Of a stretch of DNA of 47,204 nt, positions 41,592-47,204 are shown in pieces; the stretch's first letter is position 1; each line of letters begins with the position of its first letter. Made by a program: the position numbers and the translations under genes. The stretch covers positions 1 through 47,204 of the forward strand of contig CACYLY010000030.1 of the NCBI GenBank assembly GCA_902775355.1, in the 5' to 3' direction. The notes beneath the pieces are model-generated. The model was not told where the DNA came from. It did no database searches and saw only the letters and a program-made list of their open reading frames with translations. The DNA is from Oscillospiraceae bacterium (GTDB taxonomy: Bacteria > Bacillota > Clostridia > Oscillospirales > Oscillospiraceae).

Positions 41592-42852
41592 ATTCTTCTT
41601 TGGGGAGCGTCTGTACCAGCACCTTCTCCACCCGGCGGCCGTCCATGGCCAGCACGGTGAAGCGCCAGTTTTCGTATACGAAGCTGTCTCCCTCCCTGGG
41701 GAAGGCGCCGAAGCTCTCTACGGTCCAGCCGCCGACGGTGTCGCTCTCGGCCTCGAAGCTGCCTTCTTTGATGCCCAGCAGCTCCAGCATGTCGGCGATC
41801 ACCATGTCGCCGTCCAGCTCATACTCGCCCTCGGAGCGCTCCACGACCTCCGGCTCCACCGTGTCGGTATCGTCCCAGATCTCGCCCACGATCTGCTCCA
41901 GCACGTCCTCCATGGACAGGACCCCCAGGGTGCCGCCGTACTCGTCGGACACGATGGCCAGATGCTGTCGGGCCTTTTTCAGGGTGCTCAGCACCTGGGG
42001 CAGCTTCATGGTCTTATACACGTAGCAGGCGGGCATCAGCAGCTTGCGGATATCGGCCTTGCCCTCGTCGGTGACGGCCTTGAGAAAATGGTTCAGGTAC
42101 AGCACGCCGATGATGTTGTCGATGCTGCCCTCGTAGACCGGGAGCCGGGAATAGGGGGATTCCTCCACCAGACGCAGGTTTTCCTCCCAGCTGTCCTTGA
42201 TGTCGATGGCATAGACGTCCACCCGGGCGACCATCACCTCGGAGGCGGAGATCTGGTCGAATTCGATGGCGGCCTGGACCAGCTCGGACTGGTCCTCGTC
42301 CAGCACCTCCTCGTCCTCGGCGGTCTCGATCAGGTTCTGCAGCTCCTCCACGGCCTCCTCGGCGTCCTCGTCGTTCTCGCCCTTCATGGGCCGGGTGATG
42401 AGGTCGATGGTCTTGACCACCACCCAGACCAGGGGCTTGAGCAGCAGCATCAGGAAGCGCACGGGATAGGCGTTGTTCACAGCCACCCGGTTGGCGTTCT
42501 TCTTGCAGGTGATCTTGGGGATGGTCTCACCGAAAATGATGATGACGACGGTGATGATCAAAGTCCCCAGCCAGACCTTGTCGCTGTTTCCGGTGAGGCG
42601 GAAGATCAGCACGGTGATCAGGGAGGAGGCGGCGATGTTCACCAGGTTGTTGCCGATGAGGATGGCGCCCAGCGCGTCCTCAAAGCGCTCCACGATCCGC
42701 ACGGCGGTGCCGGCGCGCTTGGAACCGTCGTCCCGCAGGTGCTCCAGACGCAGACTGGAGCAGGAGGAATAGGCCATCTCCGAACCGGAGAAGAAGCCGG
42801 AGAGGATCACGCACACCAGGATCCCGGCCAGGATCAGAAGGGTCGTGGTCAT
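41590..42852 (-). CDS. CNNM/CorC family transporter-like protein
   Basis: A 420-residue protein of the HlyC/CorC (CNNM) family. The N-terminal DUF21 membrane domain (about residues 1-150) has FFSGSEMAYSSCS and IIIFGETIPKI; two CBS domains follow (VDVYAIDI ... YSRLPVYEGSIDNIIGVLYLN; QHLAIVSDEYGGTLGVLSMEDVLEQIVGEI, split here by pattern) and a C-terminal CorC_HlyC domain near 340-415. The family exports magnesium or cobalt. It overlaps the second copy by 4 bases. Paired copies suggest a heterodimer. Confidence 0.9.
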   Translation of the reverse strand: MTTTLLILAGILVCVILSGFFSGSEMAYSSCSSLRLEHLRDDGSKRAGTAVRIVERFEDALGAILIGNNLVNIAASSLITVLIFRLTGNSDKVWLGTLIITVVIIIFGETIPKITCKKNANRVAVNNAYPVRFLMLLLKPLVWVVVKTIDLITRPMKGENDEDAEEAVEELQNLIETAEDEEVLDEDQSELVQAAIEFDQISASEVMVARVDVYAIDIKDSWEENLRLVEESPYSRLPVYEGSIDNIIGVLYLNHFLKAVTDEGKADIRKLLMPACYVYKTMKLPQVLSTLKKARQHLAIVSDEYGGTLGVLSMEDVLEQIVGEIWDDTDTVEPEVVERSEGEYELDGDMVIADMLELLGIKEGSFEAESDTVGGWTVESFGAFPREGDSFVYENWRFTVLAMDGRRVEKVLVQTLPKEE

Positions 42853-44147
42853 GCCTGCTCACCCCCTTCCTCTTCCTTGGGGAGAAGGGCGACCTTCAGC
42901 TTGCGGATGCGGTTGTGCTCCATGGCGGATACGGTGATCTCCAGCTCGTGGTAGCGGAAGGAGTCGCCCACCCGGGGGATGGCGCTGAACTGCACATAGG
43001 CCCATTCGCCCATGCGGGTGTTCACCAGCTCCTCGTCCCCGTCCGGGTCCTCGTAGTCCAGCTGCTCCATCACGTCGCTGACGCTCTCGTCCGCGTCCAC
43101 CAGCAGCATGCCTTCGCCCAGCTCCACGATGGGCTCCTCCACCACGTCGTCCTCGTCCCAGATCTCGCCCACCAGTTCCTCCAGGATATCCTCCACGGTG
43201 ACGATGCCCAGGGTGCCGCCGTAGTTGTCGGTGACTACGGCCATGTTGGCCCGGTTCTTGGACATGAGGGGCAGCAGCTCGTCGATCTTGGTGCTCTGGT
43301 GAATGAAAAAGGGCTCGTCCAGCAGGCTCCGCAGGTCCAGCGCCTCCTTCTGGCGCAGATAGGCCTTGATGAAGCGGCGGATCTGCAGGATGCCGATGAC
43401 ATTGTCCACGCTGCCCTCGTACACGGGCAGACGGCTGTGGTTCTGGGACTTGATCTGGGATAGGATCTCCGCCAGACTGTCTTCGATATCAATGGCCTCC
43501 AGGTCCACCCGGGGGGTCAGGATGCTCTCCACCGTGACCTCGCCGAACTGCAGGGCGGAGGAGATCAGATCCCCCTGCTCCTCGTCCAGGCTGCCCTCCT
43601 CGGTCATGTCCTCGATGATGTCGTAGAGCTCGTCCTCGGTGACGGAGATCTCCGGCTCGCCCGGCGTCAGCGCCGAGGCGGCCCGGCCGATCAGGGCCAG
43701 CAAGGAGGAGACGGGCCAGAACAGGAACATGAAGAAACGCAGGGAGGGAGCGGTGGCCTTGGCCAGACGCTCCGGGTATTTCTTGGCAATGCTCTTGGGC
43801 AGCATCTCGCCGGCGAAGAAAATCACCACGGCGGTCACAACGGTGCTGACGGTCACCGCGTCGGCGCTGCCGGAAAAGGCGTTCATCACCGCCACCGTCA
43901 CCAGAGAAGCCGCCGCCAGATGGACGATGTTGGTGCCGATGAGCAGGGTGCCGATGGCCCGTTCGAAATGATCCAGAATATACAGCGCCTTCTCGGCCCG
44001 CGGGTCTCCCCGGTCGGAGGCGGTTTTTATTTTGTTCCGCGAGGCAGAGGCAAAAGCGGTCTCCGCCACGGCAAAATAGGCTGCGCAAAACAGTAGCAGG
44101 ATCGCCAGTATCAACGGCAATCGACTGTCGCCATCCATGTAGGACAT
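42849..44147 (-). CDS. CNNM/CorC family transporter-like protein, second copy
   Basis: A 432-residue paralogue of the next gene with the same plan: DUF21 domain with YFAVAETAFASASR and FFAGEMLPKSIAKK, two CBS domains (SRLPVYEGSVDNVIGILQI; DNYGGTLGIVTVEDILEELV) and the C-terminal CorC domain with VGDSFRYHELEI. The start is 44147, after AAGGAAG; a start at 44180 is excluded because the -10 box overlaps it. A second ATG at 44138 is possible. It is the first gene of the pair. Confidence 0.9.
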   Translation of the reverse strand: MSYMDGDSRLPLILAILLLFCAAYFAVAETAFASASRNKIKTASDRGDPRAEKALYILDHFERAIGTLLIGTNIVHLAAASLVTVAVMNAFSGSADAVTVSTVVTAVVIFFAGEMLPKSIAKKYPERLAKATAPSLRFFMFLFWPVSSLLALIGRAASALTPGEPEISVTEDELYDIIEDMTEEGSLDEEQGDLISSALQFGEVTVESILTPRVDLEAIDIEDSLAEILSQIKSQNHSRLPVYEGSVDNVIGILQIRRFIKAYLRQKEALDLRSLLDEPFFIHQSTKIDELLPLMSKNRANMAVVTDNYGGTLGIVTVEDILEELVGEIWDEDDVVEEPIVELGEGMLLVDADESVSDVMEQLDYEDPDGDEELVNTRMGEWAYVQFSAIPRVGDSFRYHELEITVSAMEHNRIRKLKVALLPKEEEGGEQA

Positions 44148-44178
44148 CCACTTCCTTTTTTCTATAAAATCACCGGAC

Positions 44179-44207
44179 AATATAACACATTATCCCATGG
44201 CCGTCAA
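44179..44207 (-). promoter_or_regulatory. Promoter of the CorC pair
   Basis: On the minus strand TTGACG (44202-44207) and TATATT (44179-44184), spacer 17, with the likely start of RNA near 44172. Confidence 0.75.
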
Positions 44208-44235
44208 TACAGTGATTTTCCGCTCAGCACGGGGC

Positions 44236-44264
44236 TTGCGGGCGCCGCGGAACTGTGGTATGCT
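44236..44264 (+). promoter_or_regulatory. Promoter of luxS
   Basis: TTGCGG (44236-44241) and TATGCT (44259-44264), spacer 17, about 49 bases before the ATG. Confidence 0.7.
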
Positions 44265-44312
44265 GAAATGTACCGTAACGAAATAAAAAAATACAACAAC
44301 AGGAGCGAAAGC

Positions 44313-44774
44313 ATGAAGACCATTGCCAGCTTTACCGTGGACCACGACCGCCTGGAGCGGGGCATGTATGTCTCCCGGATCGACGGGGACGTGGTCAGCT
44401 ATGATATCCGCATGAAAAAGCCCAATGCCGGGGACTATCTGCCGGTACCGGCCATGCATACCCTGGAGCATCTCTTTGCCACCTATGCCCGCAACAGCGA
44501 GCTGGCCGGGCAGGTGGTCTATGTGGGGCCCATGGGCTGCAGGACCGGCTTTTATCTCCTGCTGCGGGACAGCGTGAGCCGGCAGCAGGCCCTGGAGCTG
44601 ACCTGCCGGAGCCTGGCCTTCGCCGCGGCCTTCGAGGGGGAGATCCCCGGGGCCAGACGGCGGGAGTGCGGCAATTACCGGGAGCACGATCTGCCGGGCG
44701 CCCGGAAGGAGGCGGCGGAGATGCTGCGGGTCCTGGCCGACTGGAGCCCGGAAAAGATGGACTACGCCCGCTGA
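44313..44774 (+). CDS. luxS: S-ribosylhomocysteine lyase
   Basis: A 153-residue LuxS that splits S-ribosylhomocysteine to homocysteine and DPD, the AI-2 precursor, in the activated methyl cycle. The metal site is visible: His49 and His53 in PAMHTLEHLFATYARN and the Cys/His in ECGNYREHDL; GPMGCRTGFYLLL is also conserved. ATG 44313 follows AGGAG; the frame is open to 44268 only across the promoter. No pfs or metE neighbour is present, so it is a lone gene. Confidence 0.95.
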   Translation: MKTIASFTVDHDRLERGMYVSRIDGDVVSYDIRMKKPNAGDYLPVPAMHTLEHLFATYARNSELAGQVVYVGPMGCRTGFYLLLRDSVSRQQALELTCRSLAFAAAFEGEIPGARRRECGNYREHDLPGARKEAAEMLRVLADWSPEKMDYAR

Positions 44775-44819
44775 GGCGGCCGGGGGGCACGGAATTCTCC
44801 GGCGGGGCACGTTTTCCTC

Positions 44820-44848
44820 TTGCGGCAAGGAAAAGGATATGTTATAAT
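44820..44848 (+). promoter_or_regulatory. Promoter of the polysaccharide locus
   Basis: TTGCGG (44820-44825) and TATAAT (44843-44848), spacer 17, about 86 bases before the first ATG. Confidence 0.8.
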
Positions 44849-44933
44849 ATCATGCCGCTGTACGGGCGGTGGGAGAATCATGACCGTATCCGGATAAAAA
44901 ACCGGAGCATCGGCACAGGAGAGGGCCAATAAC

Positions 44934-45689
44934 ATGGATCAGAGAGTGAATTCAAATGGGAACAACGGCTTCCCTGTCCAGGCGGAAACCCGCCTGCAGC
45001 AGAGAATGCGGCAGGAGGAGGAGCTGGACCTGCGGGAGATCATCAGTCTGCTGCTGCACCACGCCTGGGTCATCGCCCTGGCGGCTCTGGCGGGCGCGCT
45101 GCTGATCGGCCTGGGCGTCAAGCTTTTCGTCCCGGCCAAGTATACGGCGAAGGCCACCATTTACGTGTTCAGCATCGAGGCGGAGAACTCTTCCCAGGAC
45201 ATCAACAAGGCCGTCAAGATGACCACGGACTTTCAGATCATCGCCACCACCCGCAGCACCATTCAGAAGGTGATCGACGATTTGGGCGAGGATACCACCG
45301 TCAATCAGCTGATGAAGGAGAACAGCATCAAGGTCACCAATCCCGACGGCTCCCACATGCTGCGCATCTCCGTCACCAACAGGGATCCGGCGGAGGCGGC
45401 CAAGATCAGCAACGCCCTGGCCAGCGTCATGTGCGACCAGATTGCCTACATCATGAAGTCCGAGCGGCCCCAGTTCGTGGAGCCGGCGGTGATGGGCTCC
45501 AAGACCAGCCCCTATGTGCGCAGAGACGCGCTGATCGGCGGCCTGGCCTGCGGCCTGCTCGCGGTGATCTTCGTGCTGGTGCGCTATTTCGTGAACGACA
45601 CCATCACCACTGAGGAGGATGTGAACCGCTATCTGGGGCTCACCATCCTCAGCTCCGTTCCCCTTGAAAGGAATATGAGCAGACAATGA
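44934..45689 (+). CDS. Wzz-like chain-length/BY-kinase modulator
   Basis: A 251-residue membrane protein of the YveK/CapA/Wzz family that couples capsule or exopolysaccharide export to a tyrosine kinase. Two transmembrane helices (about residues 45-67 and 200-222) flank an external domain with the Wzz pattern (PAKYTAKATIYVFSIEA after the first helix and TSPYVRRDALIGGLACG before the second). The N-terminal 40 residues are polar. The stop overlaps the next gene by 4 bases. Confidence 0.88.
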   Translation: MDQRVNSNGNNGFPVQAETRLQQRMRQEEELDLREIISLLLHHAWVIALAALAGALLIGLGVKLFVPAKYTAKATIYVFSIEAENSSQDINKAVKMTTDFQIIATTRSTIQKVIDDLGEDTTVNQLMKENSIKVTNPDGSHMLRISVTNRDPAEAAKISNALASVMCDQIAYIMKSERPQFVEPAVMGSKTSPYVRRDALIGGLACGLLAVIFVLVRYFVNDTITTEEDVNRYLGLTILSSVPLERNMSRQ

Positions 45690-46429
45690 GTTCCCTGCAG
45701 AACCTGGTGGATCTCCACTGCCACCTGATACCCTATGTGGACGACGGCGCCTATGACGAGGAAGAAAGCCTGGAGCTTCTCAAGCGCGAGGCCGATCAGG
45801 GCGTGCGCACGATCTGCCTGACCCCCCACCTGCGGGCGGATATGTTCGAGACCACGGAAGAGCAGGTGCAGGAGCGCTTTTCCCTGGTGCAGAGCCTGGC
45901 CCGGGAGGCGGAGCTTCCCCTCACGCTGTACTGCAGCCGGGAGTACCACTATGACCGGATCCTGCGCGGCCTCCTGCAGACCCGGGATCTGCGCCCTCTG
46001 GGCCTGGGGAACACCCTGCTGGTGGAGTTCGGCGGGCGCGAGGATGAGGCGGAAATGCTGGAGGCGCTGGACAAGGTCCGGCGGTCCGGCTACACGCCGC
46101 TGATCGCCCATGTGGAGCGCTGCCTTGCGATCCACGAGGATTGGGCCTTCGCCCACGAGCTGCGCGCCGCCGGGGCGCTGCTGCAGGTGAACGCCGGCAG
46201 CATTCTGGGCCGGGAGGGCCTGCGGCAGAAGCTGCTGACCCGAAAGCTGCTGCAGAAGGACCTGGTGACGGTGATCGCCAGCGACGCCCACGATTCCGAG
46301 ATCCGCGTGCCGGAGCTGGGCCTCTGCGCGGAGCATCTGGAGAATAAATTCGGCCGGAGTCTGGCACGGCGGCTGTTGAGTGAAGCCCCCACGGCGATCC
46401 TGAACGGACAGACGATAAGAGGAGAGTAA
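45686..46429 (+). CDS. PHP-fold tyrosine phosphatase, CpsB/YwqE type
   Basis: A 247-residue metal-dependent phosphatase that dephosphorylates the BY-kinase. Metal ligands are seen in VDLHCHLIPYVDDGAYDEEE, LTPHLR, IAHVER and VIASDAHD. Normal length. It sits between the Wzz-like adaptor and the kinase, the usual capsule regulatory trio. Confidence 0.9.
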   Translation: MSSLQNLVDLHCHLIPYVDDGAYDEEESLELLKREADQGVRTICLTPHLRADMFETTEEQVQERFSLVQSLAREAELPLTLYCSREYHYDRILRGLLQTRDLRPLGLGNTLLVEFGGREDEAEMLEALDKVRRSGYTPLIAHVERCLAIHEDWAFAHELRAAGALLQVNAGSILGREGLRQKLLTRKLLQKDLVTVIASDAHDSEIRVPELGLCAEHLENKFGRSLARRLLSEAPTAILNGQTIRGE

Positions 46430-46434
46430 AAGGC

Positions 46435-47204
46435 ATGCAGCAAATTGCTATCAACAAGCGGGAAATGCCCTATGATGTGAACGAGGCGATGAAGCTTCTT
46501 CGCACCAATCTGCAGTTCTGCGGGAAAGATAAAAAGGTCATCATGATCACCAGCACCCTGGCGGACGAGGGAAAGAGCACCGTGGCCCTGAACCTGTGCC
46601 GCTCCCTGGCCCAGCTGGGCTCCCGGGTCATCCTTCTGGACGCGGACATGCGCAAGTCCGTGCTGGCCGACCGCTTCAACAAGGGAGACCACAACCAGCC
46701 CGGCCTGAGCCATCTGCTCTCCGCCCGCAGCGGCCTGGAGGAAGTGCTGCTGGAGACGGATATGGAGAATCTGCATCTCATCATGGCCGGCCGCGTGCCC
46801 CCCAACCCGGCGGAGCTGCTGTCTAACAACAGGATGCAGAAGCTCATCGAGATCTGCCGGGAGGAGTACGACTATGTGATCGTGGACTGCCCGCCCATCA
46901 ACCTGGTGGTGGACGCCGCCATCGTCGCTCCCCTGTGCGACGGCATCGTGATGGTGGTCTCCTCCGGCAACGTGCCCTACCGCATGGCCCAGAGCGCGCT
47001 GGACCAGCTGCAGGCCACGGGCTGCCCGGTGCTCGGCGCGGTGCTGAACATGGTGGACCAGAAGAACGACAAGTATTACTACCGCAAGGGCTACTATCGG
47101 AAGGGCTACTATCAGAAGTACTACGGCAGCTACTACGGCGATTACAGAAAGCGCCTGGAGAAGAGCAGAGGCAGCAAGACGGGGAAAACCCGGCGGAGCG
47201 CCGA
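46435..47204 (+). CDS. BY-family tyrosine kinase, CpsD/YwqD type (runs off right edge)
   Basis: An open reading frame from ATG 46435 through the window edge (256 codons seen). It has Walker A TSTLADEGKSTVALNL (the common Pro before the GK is Ala), Walker A-prime VILLDADMRKS, and Walker B YDYVIVDCPPI. The visible C-terminus is a tyrosine cluster, KYYYRKGYYRKGYYQK continuing to YYGSYYGDY, the autophosphorylation site. It then turns basic. The end is not in the window. It works with the two genes upstream in regulating polysaccharide synthesis. Confidence 0.9.
   Translation, partial: MQQIAINKREMPYDVNEAMKLLRTNLQFCGKDKKVIMITSTLADEGKSTVALNLCRSLAQLGSRVILLDADMRKSVLADRFNKGDHNQPGLSHLLSARSGLEEVLLETDMENLHLIMAGRVPPNPAELLSNNRMQKLIEICREEYDYVIVDCPPINLVVDAAIVAPLCDGIVMVVSSGNVPYRMAQSALDQLQATGCPVLGAVLNMVDQKNDKYYYRKGYYRKGYYQKYYGSYYGDYRKRLEKSRGSKTGKTRRSA

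Overview
The window looks like a chromosomal segment of a high-GC, spore-forming Clostridia member, most likely an Oscillospirales-type gut bacterium (inference). The direct support is the sporulation and division order yabP-yabQ-divIC-yabR, a LysR-controlled indolepyruvate:ferredoxin oxidoreductase typical of anaerobes, a clostridial one-chain PurL, a split PurH, and a PyrR-type leader. No phage, plasmid, CRISPR, rRNA or tRNA gene was recognised.

Layout. 227-3050 (+): spore-coat/cortex and division genes followed by a CoA-transferase. 3122-6267 (-): a membrane zinc-ribbon protein, then a DUF6320 membrane protein paired with a condensation-fold acyltransferase. 6425-9149 (+): DUF1653 protein, membrane serine hydrolase and partner. 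9221-12610: divergent LysR regulator and iorAB. 12881-14260 (-): CCA-adding enzyme. 14758-35675 (-): an unbroken run of nucleotide genes, in transcription order pyrC-pyrK-pyrD-pyrF-pyrE-pyrB-pyrI-guaB-purE-purC-purF-purM-FNT channel-purN-IMP cyclohydrolase-AICAR transformylase-purD-purL-CofE-like. It starts at a strong promoter with a PyrR-binding hairpin and attenuator. 36017-39180 (+): a four-gene membrane/flavoprotein/steroid-reductase-like cluster. 39822-41335 (-): a disrupted pckA. 41590-44147 (-): two CorC/CNNM transporters. 44313-44774 (+): luxS. 44934 to the right edge (+): start of a polysaccharide locus (Wzz-like, PHP phosphatase, BY-kinase).

The nucleotide cluster carries all six UMP steps except the first (carbamoyl phosphate synthase is not here) and most of the IMP pathway; purB is absent. 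Its PurF homologue has lost the N-terminal glutaminase cysteine, PurH is split into two proteins, and a formate/nitrite-family channel sits beside the formyl-dependent enzymes.

The intergenic DNA is the most unusual part. The larger gaps, and several small ones, are mosaics of short repeated modules: GCCGAGC palindromes and nested composites of them, 7-bp tandem repeats (RGTGAAC and relatives), an ATCCCC-TTC-GGGGAT hairpin unit, CCCCAGT and CCCCTT-AGGC-AAGGGG hairpins, a TGTAGGGGC module and a 114-bp tandem duplication. Several pairs of copies differ by compensatory changes in their stems. Three genes (cca, the CofE-like gene, pyrC) end inside heptad repeats, which supply their last codons and stop. 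The four-gene flavoprotein/DUF1295 cluster and the repeat mosaic are the best candidates for something undescribed.
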